The notes below the pieces were generated by a model, which was given only the letters and a program-made list of their open reading frames with translations, had not been told where the DNA came from and searched no databases. A stretch of 64,000 bases of DNA, taken from the NCBI GenBank assembly GCA_950097015.1, contig CATNEN010000011.1, forward strand, positions 1,612,001-1,676,000. The letters run 5' to 3'. The stretch is from Macrostomum hystrix. Its lineage: Eukaryota > Platyhelminthes > Macrostomidae. Shown piece after piece: positions 45,101-57,800 of the stretch; position 1 is the first letter of the stretch, and the number at the start of each line of letters is the position of its first letter. The position numbers and the translations under genes were made by a program.

Positions 45101-48100
45101 ATTAAAAAAGAGGACCAAAAATGGCTTCGCTCCGCTCTGTGCTTCGTCTCTTGACGAAAAGAAAAGTTGGCTTCACCGCTTAAGTGTCCGCGAGCTTTCT
45201 TACCTTTCTGTCCACCATTTTACTGCTTGTTCTCGTGTAAGGCACTGAAGCGTGCATTTAATTGCCATAAGTGCGTAGAAAGAAGAGAAGTGAAGTATGA
45301 AAGCATGTGACAGAGGGCCGGGGAAAAGACGAAGAACATTGTACACGTTCCAGGCTGCCATCTCGTAGGAAATATGGCTCGGGATTATAATCTTAGTTTG
45401 TCTGTTTACCTGACTAACAACTGAGTCACAATGGACACCAACAAACGTACCAGTATCACAATGAGCACTAGTGGAACAAGCAGTATCACAATTGACTTTA
45501 ACCAACGTACCGGTGTCATATTGGACACCAAACAACGCACCAGTATCACAATGGACACCAACCAACACATCAGTATCACAATGGACACCAACCAACGCAC
45601 CAGTATCACAATGTACACCAACCAACACATCAGTATCACAATGGACACCAACCAACGCACCAGTATCACAATGGACACCAACCAACGTACCAGTATCACA
45701 ATGGACACCAACCAACGCACCAGTATCACAATGGACACCAACCAACACATCAGTATCACAATGGACACCAGTGGAACAAGCAGTATTAACAATACCTCCT
45801 TCGCTCACCTAGGTTTCCATAGCCGAAAACGAACACGCAGCCGTCAGTTCCGTTGACGACTCCTTGGATGATGTCGGGCAGAGCTGAGGCACACAGCTCC
45901 GGCTAAAATGAAACAGTAGTGTCACCGCTTCAATTTTGGATTAGCAAACAGTAAATTAAGCGACTGCGCCAATAAATTCACACGATAACATACAATGGAA
46001 AAGGAAACGCGACCGTTTTTATGGCCACAATGTGTATTTGTTGTAGCACGGCATATTAATCAAGATTTTCTATGCTTTTGCCGAGGTGTCTAATAATTTC
46101 TGTTTGAATTACAACTTCCGCTTGAGACCAAAGCATCGGTTTTGGGTAATAAATTTCGCTATAGAAAAGCTTCTATAACTAAGCAATTTGGTCTAGGATT
46201 CCAGACAATGGGCCCATAGTTCAGATTGGCACTGGCGACAAAATTAAACAAGTTTAGTTGCTATACGATAAGGAGCGATTTAAGATTAACTTGTTTTAAC
46301 TGCACTCTGAATAAATGTGTCTAGAGATTAGTATCTAGACTTGGGTTCATTTAACTAGAAATTGTTTTTTTGCTACAGAAATAGTTTTAACTCTGTTAGC
46401 ATCGACATGCCCTGATATTGTTAAATTATTGTTAAGCTAAATAATACAGCTAGAATCGAAAGCTCCAGAATGAAATATCATGAACGAAAGATCATGAAGG
46501 GTAGATCCTGAAGGAAAGACACTGAAGAAAATATCCTGAAGGAAAGACACTGAAAGGAAGATCCTGAAGTAAAGACACTGAAGGGTAGATCCTGAAGGAA
46601 AGACACTGAAGAAAATATCCTGAAGGAAACACACTGAAGGGTAGATCCTGAAGGAAAGACACTGAAGAAAATATCCTGAAGGAAAGACCCTGAAAGTAAG
46701 ATCCTGAAGGAAAGACACTGAAGGGTAGATCCTGAAGGAAAGACCCTGAAGGGTAGATCCTGAAGGAAAGACACTGAAGGGTAGATCCTGAAGGAAAGAC
46801 CCTGAAAGGTAGATCCTGAAGGAAAGACACTGAAGGGTAGATCCTGAAGGAAAGACCCTGAAAGGAAGATCCTGAAGGAAAGACACTGAAGAAAATATCC
46901 TGAAGGAAAGACCCTGAAGGGTAGATCCTGAAGGAAAGACCCTGAAGGGTAGATCCTGAAGGAAAGACCCTGAAGGGCAGATCCTGAAGGAAAGACACTG
47001 AAGGGCAGATCCTGAAGGAAAGACCCTGAAGGAAAGATTCTGAATGATAGATGGTGAAGAAAATATCCCAAAGGAAAAATCTTTAGGATTTAGGGATCCT
47101 CCAGAGAGATAGATCATGAAGAAAAGATCCTGAATGTAGGAACGGGATCTTTCTAATTTCAAATTTGAGTCGTCAAGTCGTGTACCAACAAACTCACCAA
47201 ACTATTTTCCTCGGTAAACACTGAGTCATAAATGAACATCTTTGGCACCTTGTGCGAACCCTGGCTTCGGTGATACTGAGGCGTCGTGTCGAAAACTGTC
47301 ACCTGCTTTCTTCGACTGTCCACGGACATGTTTGAAGGCGCTGACGGGTCTTTAGACACCACCTTGATGACCACTTTGACCTGGAATGTACAGCAAAAAA
47401 TAGTTATAGAATTTGTTAAGCATCTTAAAAAAAGGAAAAAAATTCCCTTGTAACAATTTGACATTCAGGCTTGTACTTTTGACTTCAGCAATCGAAAACT
47501 TCGATGACTAACTATTAATTAAAATAGATTAGATCCCAAATAGTCGCAGAGATCCCGAAAAATCCCAGAGATCCCGAATAACCCCAGAGAACCCAAATAA
47601 TCCCACAGATCCCAAATAATCCCACAGATCCCAAATAATCCCACAGATCCCAAATAATCCCACAGATCTCAAATAATCCCAGAGATCCCAAATATTCCCA
47701 CAGATCCCAAATAATCCCAGAGATCCCGAATAACCCCAGAGAACCCAAATAATCCCACAGATCCCAAATAATCCCACAGATCCCAAATAATCCCACAGAT
47801 CCCAAATAATCCCAGAGATCCCAAATATTCTTAGAGATCCCAAATAGTCCCAGGGATCCCAAATAATCCCAGAGATCCCAAATATTCTTAGAGATCACAA
47901 ATAATCCCAGAGATCCCAAATAATCCCAAAGATCCCAAATAATCCCAGAGATCCCAAATTATCCCAGAGATCCCAAATAATCCCAGAGATCCCAAATAAT
48001 CCCAGAGATCCCAAATAATCCCAGAGATCCCAAATAATCCCACAGATCCCAAATAATCCCAGAGATCCCAAATATTCTTAGAGATCCCAAATAGTCCCAG

Positions 48101-51100
48101 GGATCCCAAATAATCCCAGAGATCCCAAATATTCTTAGAGATCACAAATAATTCCAGAGATCCCAAATAATCCCAAAGATCCCAAATAATCCCAGAGATC
48201 CCAAATTATCCCAAAGATCCCAAATAATCCCAGAGATCCCAAATAATCCCACAGATCCCAAATAATCCCAGAGATCCCAAATAATCCCACAGATCTTAAA
48301 TAATCCCAGAGATCCCAAATAATCCCACAGATCTTAAATAATCCCAGAGATCCCAAATAATCCCACAGATCCCAAATAATCCCACAGATCACAAAAAATT
48401 CCAGAGATCCCAAATAATCCCACAGATCCCAAATAATCTCAGAGATCCCAAATAGTCCCAGAGATCCCAAATAATCCCAGAGATCCCAAATAGTCCCAGG
48501 GATCCCAAATAATCCCACAGATCCCAAATAATCCCACAGATCCCAAATAATCCCAGAGATCCCAAATAATCCCAGAGATCCCAAATATTCTTAGAGATCA
48601 CAAAAAATTCCAGAGATCCCAAATAATCCCACAGATCCCAAATAATCCCAGAGATCACAAATAATCCCACAGATCCCAAATTATCTCAAAGACAGACGTA
48701 GACCAAAGTCAAATCACGATCAGAAAAAATTAAAAACGGGAAAAATGGCCACATTGGGGATGCACAAGGGGTCGTGATAAAAAACAATGGCTAGCTACTA
48801 AAATATTCACAGAGGCGATCGCCGCCAAATACAGCTGAGCTATATTTTATCCCTTTTGGTTGCCGCCGCCATAATCCGCGCCACATTCACACACAATGTC
48901 TGCTGCGTGGGTGGGATTAAAGGGGAGAGCGGAGACGCGGTTGTGCGGAAAAAGATCAAAGGGATTCCTAGGAGATGGGGTTAGGATTAACAACAGCGAC
49001 GATGAGAGCAAGATAAGGGGAGGGAAATAAATACAATGGAATATTGAGTGTGGACATTAGGACACCCAGTCGCCTGCTTCCTTACCAAACATCAGGGTTC
49101 AATTATACGTTTAAAGACCAAACAGTTAACTTTTATTTCAATAATTGCCCTGTTTTGATTTCACGAAAATTATTTTTTATACATTTTTGTACCGGCAGAC
49201 GGGGAGAGATAAGACACGATAGAGATGAGACACGGGAGAGATGAGACACGATAGAGATGAGACACGGGAGAGATGAGACACGACAGAGATGAGACACGGG
49301 AGAGATGAGACACGAGAAAGGAGAGATGAGACACGAGAAAGGAGAGATGAGACACAAGAAAGGAGAGATGAGACACGGGAGAGACGAGACACGGGAGAGA
49401 TGAGACACGATAGAGATGAGACACGGGAGAGATGAGACACGAGAAAGGAGAGATGAGACACGAGAAAGGAGAGATGAGACATGAGAAAGGAGAGATGAGA
49501 CACGGGAGAGATGAGACACGGGAGAGATGAGACACGGGAGAGATGAGACACGGGAGAGATGAGACACGGGAGAGATGAGACACGGGAGAGATGAGACACG
49601 GGAGAGATGAGACACGGGAGAGATGAGACACGGGAGAGATGAGACACGGGAGAGATGAGACACGGGGAGAGATGAGACACGGGAGAGATGAGACACGGGA
49701 GAGATGAGACACGGGAGAGATGAGGCATGGGAGACATGGGACAAGGGATTACTTCGGTTACCTTTCCAGCGGTGGCAGGCGGGCAGTTGTCGCCAGCTGC
49801 AGCGGCCGCGGCAAGCTCTGGCGGCATTGGCGGCGCACCCGACCTAATGGTGTCGGCGAATCGGGTGCTGAACCTCGGCTGACTTTGGTGCTGGCGCTTC
49901 TTGCGAATGGCACTCGGGCTGCCACCTTGTGACGGGTTCAGCTGCTGCTGCTGGACTTGACGACTGCTTGCGGCCGATCTGATAAAAAATAGGAAAGAAG
50001 TTGTTTAAGAAGCACTTTTACTTAAACGAGCTTATTCAGCTTTGATGACCACCCCAAAGACATACAGGGTGTCCACCTCGTCAAAGACAGACAGGAGTGT
50101 CCACCTCATCAAAGACAGACAGGGGTGTCCACCTCATCAAAGACAGACAGGGTGTCCACCTCAAAGACATACAGGGTGTCCACCTCAAAGACATACAGGG
50201 TGTCCACCTCAAAGACAGACAGGGTGTCCACCTCAAAGACAGACAGGGTGTCCACCTCAAAGACAGACAGGGTGTCCACCTCATCAATGACAGACGTGTT
50301 GTTAATACAAATTTGCTTGAAACAGCAGCATCGAGGAAATGTTGCCCTCAGATTATTGGGAACCCAGAAGTTTGGTAGGGAAAAATGTTCGTCTCTTCGT
50401 CTCCGCATATTCTTCTGTTAGTACTCTCTGTGGAGAGGTCGGAAGAGTGAGGGGGAGAGGGGGTAGAATGCGGAGGAGTTTCGGGTTGGAAGGCCAAATA
50501 AGGACGGTCGAGAGGGTCCGCCTTGCACTCAATTTATAGTTGCTAGGGGCCTGAACTGAGTGACTGCATGGCCCGCCCGGCGCCCCCCCTTTGGTCGTCG
50601 CTTCATTTCGACCGACTCGGCGCATGATTCAATTTTCGAGTTCCGCATGCGGCCAGTTTTTCTCCGTCTTTCCCCATCGACTAAAATGCCGTCCCACTCT
50701 TGTTGGGGGTGGGGGTGGGGAGGAATTGGTCGGGGCCAAGGGGCTTCTCATCAAGAGAGAGAAGGACAAATTTGCTTGCGTGTGTCTCTCGTCTCGTGAC
50801 CCAACACTGGGATTGAGGAATTGGGGATTAGGGTCGGGCAAGCTATCCGCTACCACTCCAGCAACATTCTTTTTCTCTATATTTGCATTTTGGGAAGTGC
50901 GACTATGCCAGCTATCAAGGCTCCGTTCCGAATGGCATATTCAATTTTCGGCTCCCTCCCGAAGGCGTAAAACGAACGCGCCAACAAATTAACATTTTGT
51001 GCTGCTTGCGAGAGAAAAAATCGGGAAAAATATAGAGCTGAAATCCGTTTTCTGTAGCTCGGATTTTCACTTTAAAATATTTGGCGAGTCGCAATACTAT

Positions 51101-54100
51101 TAAAAAATACTAATTAACAAACATACTTTTCATTTTTAGAAGGTTTTTTATTTTAGCGAAATTTAGCTTTTTGTAATTTGAAATGGTGCCAAAACAAATT
51201 ACGTCTCGTCACGAGTTTTGTTATAAATAATCAGGAAAATCAAATTATAACCTTTCCCGAGTGCGAAAAAAATTATTTCAAGATTTTAACTACAGGAATA
51301 AATAAATTTATTTTCCTATAGAATTTCTAATGTGGAGTAATAAATACGAAGGTATTATCGTTTTTTCCGATTCTTTAAATAATATTTGTAGTTTGACAAA
51401 ATCTGAGTCAGTCTCATTTCAGGCCGCGGATTTTGGCATCTTATTTTTCTCTCCATCCTCTAAGCAATATCCAACCATTCGGCCTAATCCGCGTCGGCTT
51501 ACAGGAAATCTGCCCTACAATGCTGTCTCTAGAGGCCATTTTCTAAAATAGGCGAAAGTTTTAGGCGAAGGAAAGTGGAAAACTGGAACTGCAGCATGGT
51601 GGGGCCGGCTTGACAGACTGCGGGGAATAAGACGAATGACAGACAGCCAGTGCCGCAACTGTTGGGAGTGCAATGCTAATACAGCTTCACTACAATGCTA
51701 CTGCGAATCAAGCTTTGCTATCAGGGGGATAATGCTTGTCACGAACCGAAAATGAGGGGAAAGCGGCCCCCATATGACAAATGAGGCCACACAAAATTCA
51801 ACTCTGGCAGATTGTGTGCGCGTCTCCTTCATTTGCAGTTCTTCGTTCATCAACTGTTCTCCTTTTTTCAGAAATAACGTGTTGACATCTGTGTTTTAAA
51901 GGAGTCGTGTTTTGTTAGAAATGAAATTGAGGTTTTTTAACTTTTTTAAAAAATAGGAGTAAGTTCTAAGCTGTTTTCCCATTCGATTGACTTAACACCT
52001 GCCTCACTAAGTAGATGACGAGGCGCCGAGCTTTGCAACGAGAGCCATAGTTACTCCTGCCATTTACCCGAAGGGTGATAATTGAAGTTTTTCTAAGCAA
52101 AAAGTGGAGGCAATGTTTTATGACCCCTTGAAAGCAATATAATGTCACTAAACTAGACGCCCCAAAAGCATGCGTCTCACATGCTTTGAAATTGTTTGCA
52201 GATCGCTCCAATTTTGCTGCCATGTCTGGTTGAAGTTATACAGGCCTATGGCTATTTTGTCTCTGCTTCTGTTTTGCTCCGTATTGTTCTTTTACAACCC
52301 GAAAGTCTGTCTTTTACGACTGCTTGGCAGTTTATATTCATTTCACTAGATATTGGCTGCCCCTGTTATGAAAATTGACAGTGAATGAAGATAAAGCCAA
52401 TTTTTAGTTCCTGTCTGAACGCCTGTCTGTCTGTCTGTCCAGAAAAGAACTTTAAACAAAGACTCTAAATTGCTGTGGAGTCTGAAATATATTATTCTAC
52501 TCAATGCGGCTAATAAGCTTACTCAAAGTGGTTTTATTGCGGGTTTGCTATTTACTTAGAAATTGTCGGACTCGATTTACAGAAAAAGAGGATTGAATGA
52601 GGGATTGACTTAATTTAACTAAGGACTAATAGGATTAAATAAAGGATTAACAGGATTAAACAAAGTATTCATTGGATTTAATAGAGGATAATCAGGATTG
52701 AATGAGGAATTAACAGGATTAAAGAAAGGATTAACAGAATTCAACTAAGGTTTAAGAATAAATAAAGTACTAACAGGATTGAATAAGGGATTAACGGGAT
52801 TGAAGAAAGGATTAAAAGGATTGAATAAAGGATTAACAGGATTGAATAAAGGATTAACAGGATTAAATAAAGGATTAAAAGGATTGAATAAAGGATTAAC
52901 AGGATTGAATAAGGGCTTAAAGGGATTGAAGAAAGGATTAACAGAATTTAACTAAGAATAATAGGATTAAATAAAGGATTGACGGGATTGAAGAAAGGAT
53001 TCATTGGATTAAATAGAGGATAATCAGGATTGAATGAGGAATTAACGGGATTAAAGAAAGGATTAACAGAATTCAACTAAGGATTATAAGATTAAATAAA
53101 GTACTAACAGGATTGAATAAGGGATTAACGGGATTGAAGAAAGGATTAACAGGATTAAATAAAGGATTAACAGGATTGAAAAAATGATTAACAGGATTGA
53201 AGAAAGGATTAACAGGATTGAATAAAGGATTAACAGTATTAAATAAGGGCTTACCTGGATTGAATAGAGGGTTAACAGGATTAAATAAAGGATTAACAGG
53301 ATTAAACAAAGGATTAACAGGATTGAATAAACGATTAACAGGATTAACAGTATTAAAGAGGATAAAGTAAAACTTTGAGACTTAAGAGCCAGATTAGGAA
53401 TAAAAAGATTAGTTCTAACCTACTCAAGCTCATCCCAATCTTAGTGCTCAACCCAATCTTAGTGCTCAACTAAATGCAGATTGTGAGTGCAGAATACTAA
53501 AAGACAATGAGAACAGCAACCCAAAGCATCGACTAGTGGGTGTGTGTTTACTTGGCTAAGCACTAGACCCCAAAATACCCAACACTAGCTTGGCAACAAA
53601 GTCCCGTGCACTTTTCGCAGCTAAATCCATATCTTGAGTTTCTGTTTTGTTAGATAACGCACAACCCTGTTTGTGTAGAGTCTATAGACCTATACCTAAA
53701 CCTAACTAGTCGTCACGCAGGCATTATAGTTGATAAGGCACTATTTTATGGGAAAACCATTGAAAATCCTCTGGGAATCTGACAGCCCATTTTTGGAAAA
53801 AACGTCAAAATGACACCTTAAATGTACGTCTAAATCGCCTATAGAATCTGCCAATCAATCAATTATCGATGTCTATGGTAAAAAAGATACATAGATCAAT
53901 ATATAGAGGGATTCTAAATTTAAAATCCTATAGATTTTTTTCTACGCAATAGCAACTAACCACATTAAGTTGTTTTAGTTAATAAATAATTAATTAGAAT
54001 CTCATGGCTGGGGATTGGTATAACATTAGTGAGATATACTGTCACATTGTCATTCACTTGAACAATAAGCTGCATTATTTATATTGTGGTAGCCTAACAA

Positions 54101-54849
54101 CTCCCCTATGTTGGGATTCTAACTAGATTTGATTGAAGCCTGAAAGTTAAAAAAAACGCACAGAACACACACGGACCTTATAGACGTGTCAATCAAACTC
54201 TGCACTGAGAGGTCGGTCAATTTCATCGATAAGAAGCTGCTATGAAAGCCGTCCACCTTCAGACTCTATTGCTAGGGGGGTGGGTTGTCATATTAAATTC
54301 ACTGCCGAGGTCAATATACAGTATAGAGTGGCTACTTTTTTGAGGAGTAAGAGCATAGCAGGAGTTTTATCTGTGCTCACGGGTATGAGGCTATCTGAGT
54401 TTTTGGGGTGGGTGTGCGCATGAATCTGAGCTCAGTTCCTCTCACACTGCAAGCTTGGTCAAAGAAAGATTTGAGCGACGGAAGGGAAAAAATGTTGGAA
54501 GTTTTGCTGCACCGGGAGAGAGAAATTTATCCCATGGGACGATGCGAAAGGATTTTTTCAATTTGTTTTATCCTTGCTAACCAGGCCTTTGTACTTCTAA
54601 CCGAGACGTCGTGTGTTCGAGCACCATTCGACTGACTCCTGAGTACACACTCACCGTGCCTTGGAGGTTGGCCCTCAAGGGCGTAAATTGCACAACAGAC
54701 GCTCAAGCCTTCTCTCCGCTGCTGCGCCCCAAATAAATGTGGCCTCGCCGCGGAATCGAACTCAGGGACCTTGGCGCGAGAGGCAAACACTTTAACCGCT
54801 CTGCCATTCACCCCCCCTTCGCTCACCTTAGAGTCGAGTCGGCCATCTG

Positions 54850-54895
<46 letters not shown>

Positions 54896-57800
54896 ATCTG
54901 GAAAATGAATTAAGCACGGGCGGGTTCCTTAGCGTGACAGTAAAAAGAAGACGAACCATCACATAGAGTGCGCAAATTGAGTTAGCAATTATAGTAATAT
55001 ATAATATTAGATTCGAATACAGAACAGAAGCCTGGCGTGACTTTAATTCCCGATTCACACCATCTCAAATAAGCTGAAATGCAGATGCTGCCACCCTCTT
55101 GTCGGACCCTATGAATAATGCATCAGGTTGATGCGGTCACTGGGTATGCAGTTACTATCCAACATATACGATTGGCTTCATCAAAATATTCTTGTATGGC
55201 ATTGAATAAAGGAAAGGTTCCATCAGTTATTTATATCAGTTCGTGGAATTTCTCAACGTATTTTTGACACCATAGATGTTAACCATAGACAGATTAAAAA
55301 CAGTTGCCATGAGGCAGGGGTCGGCGAACTCCGGCCCGTGGGCCAGATGCGGCCCTCGAAGCTCCCAAATCCGGCCCGTTGCCCCTTCCGACACCTACTG
55401 TCTCATCTCCCTTGTGTCTCATCTCTCCCATGTCTCATCTCTCCCTTGCCTCATCTCTCCCGTGTCTCATCTCTCCCGTGTCTCATCTCTCCCGTGTCTC
55501 ATCTCTCCCGTGTCTCATCTCTCCTGTGTTTTATCTCTACCTTGTCTCATCTCTCCCGTGTCTCATCTCTCCCATGTCTCATCTCTCCCGTGTCTCATCT
55601 CTCCCGTGTCTCATCTCTCCTGTGTTTTATCTCTACCTTGTCTCATCTCTCCCGTGTCTCATCTCTCCCTGTGTCTCATCTCTCCCGTGTCTCATCTCTG
55701 CCGTGTCTCATCTCTGCCGTGTCTCATCTCTGCCGTGTCTCATCTCGCCCATGTCTCATCTTTCCCTTGCCTTCTCTCTCTTGTGTCTCATCTCTCCCGT
55801 GTCTCATCTCTCCCGTGTCTCATCTCTCCCGTGTCTCATCTCTATCGTGTCTCATCTCTCCCGTGTCTCATCTCTCCCGTGTCTCATCTCTCCCGTGTCT
55901 CATCTCTCCCGTGTCTCATCTCTCCCGTGTCTCATCTCTCCCGTGTCTCATCTCTCCCGTGTCTCATCTCTCCCGTGTCTCATCTCTCCCGTGTCTCATC
56001 TTTCCCTTGCCTTCTCTCTCTTGTGTCTCATCTCTCCCGTGTCTCATCTCTCCCGTGTCTCATCTCTCCCGTGTCTCATCTCTCCCGTGTCTCATCTCGC
56101 CCATGTCTCATCTCTCCTGTGTTTTATCTCTACCTTGTCTCATCTCTCCCGTGTCTCATCTCTCCCTGTGTCTCATCTCTCCCGTGTCTCATCTCTCCCG
56201 TGTCTCATCTCTCCCGTGTCTCATCTCTCCCGTGTCTCATCTCGCCCATGTCTCATCTTTCCCTTGCCTTCTCTCTCTTGTGTCTCATCTCTCCCGTGTC
56301 TCATCTCTCCCTGTGTCTCATCTCTCCCGTGTCTCATCTCTCCCGTGTCTCATCTCTCCCGTGTCTCATCTCTCTCGTGTCTCATCTCTCCGACACGACA
56401 GATTAGAGTTAAGTGTCTTGCTTATTTGAATTCTGAAACTTAATGGGATGAAGAAGGGAATTAATCAGAACGACATCAACATCCACCTAATCTGGCCCTT
56501 CTTCCCAAGAATCCAATAAAGAGAAAAGAGAAATATATGCTAATAAAGCCTAATAGAGAAACAGAGTCATCTGTCATTTCTAGCTTCCAAATGAAGCTGG
56601 TTGGCAATTGATCCTTCCAGCATTACTGCTCTCGCCTCGCTGACTCTCTCGCTGTGCCTATAACAAAACTCCGCTAGCCAGTTTGAGTTGGGAAGGACCA
56701 AGAGGAAAAAAGAGACTTATAGGCGAGGTAGGGGAGGCGAAACGTTATAAGGACAACCAACACGAATTGATTGATATGAATTTCTCAAGGTCTTGTGAGC
56801 ACAGACTAATATATACATATATAAATATATATCCATTTCACCCGTACCTACTAGAACAGAGAGATTAATTCCTACGATTAGACAATAAGATTAGAGTATG
56901 AGACACTGAAATTATGCTGTGAGATTAGATTAGACTGAGATTATTCTGTGAGATTAGATTAGACTGAGATTATGCTGTGAGATTAGACACTGATATTATG
57001 ATGTGAGATTAGATTAGACACTGAGATTATGATGTGAGATTAGATTAGACACTGAAATTATGATGTGAGATTAGATTAGACACTGATATTATGATGTGAA
57101 ATTCGATTAGACACTGATATTATGATGTGAGATTAGATTGGACACTGATATTATGATGTGAGATTAGATTGGACACTGATATTATGATGTGAGATTAGAT
57201 TAGACACTGAGATTATGATGGGAGATTAGATTATTAGACGCTTAAATTATGCTGTGAAACTGGATTAGACACTGAGATTATGAGATAAGATTAGATTAGA
57301 CACAGAGATTATGAGATACGGTTAGATTAGACACTGAGATTATGAGATAATATTAGATTAGACACAGAGATTATGAGATACGGTTAGATTAGACACTGAG
57401 ATTATGATGTGAGATTAGATTAGACACTGATATTATGATGTGAGATTAGATTAGACACTGAGATTATGATGTGAGAAGATTAGACGCTGAAATTATGCTG
57501 TGAGACTAGATTAGACACTGAGATTATGAGATAAGATTAGATTAGACACACTGGGAATATGAGATAAGATTAGATTAGACACTGAGATTATGAGATACGG
57601 TTAGATTAGACACTGAGATTATGAGATAAGATTAGATTAGACACTAAGATTATGAGATAAGATTAGATTAGACACTGAGATTATGATGTGAGATTAGATT
57701 AGACGCTGAAATTATGCTTTGAGACTAGATTAGACACTGAGATTATGAGATAAGATTAGATTAGACACAGAGATTATGAGATACGGTTAGATTAGACACT

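Noticed and set aside
49133-49827. Minus-strand Ser/Leu/Cys-rich frames running into KIF26 exon 49762-49978
   Set aside because: Only the part upstream of the gtaacc donor is coding; the rest reads the 16-bp array in the intron.
55276-56443. Three overlapping frames of 350-376 codons, Ser/Leu/Cys-rich
   Set aside because: They are the three readings of the 16-bp array in the hAT MITE; no start context or homology.
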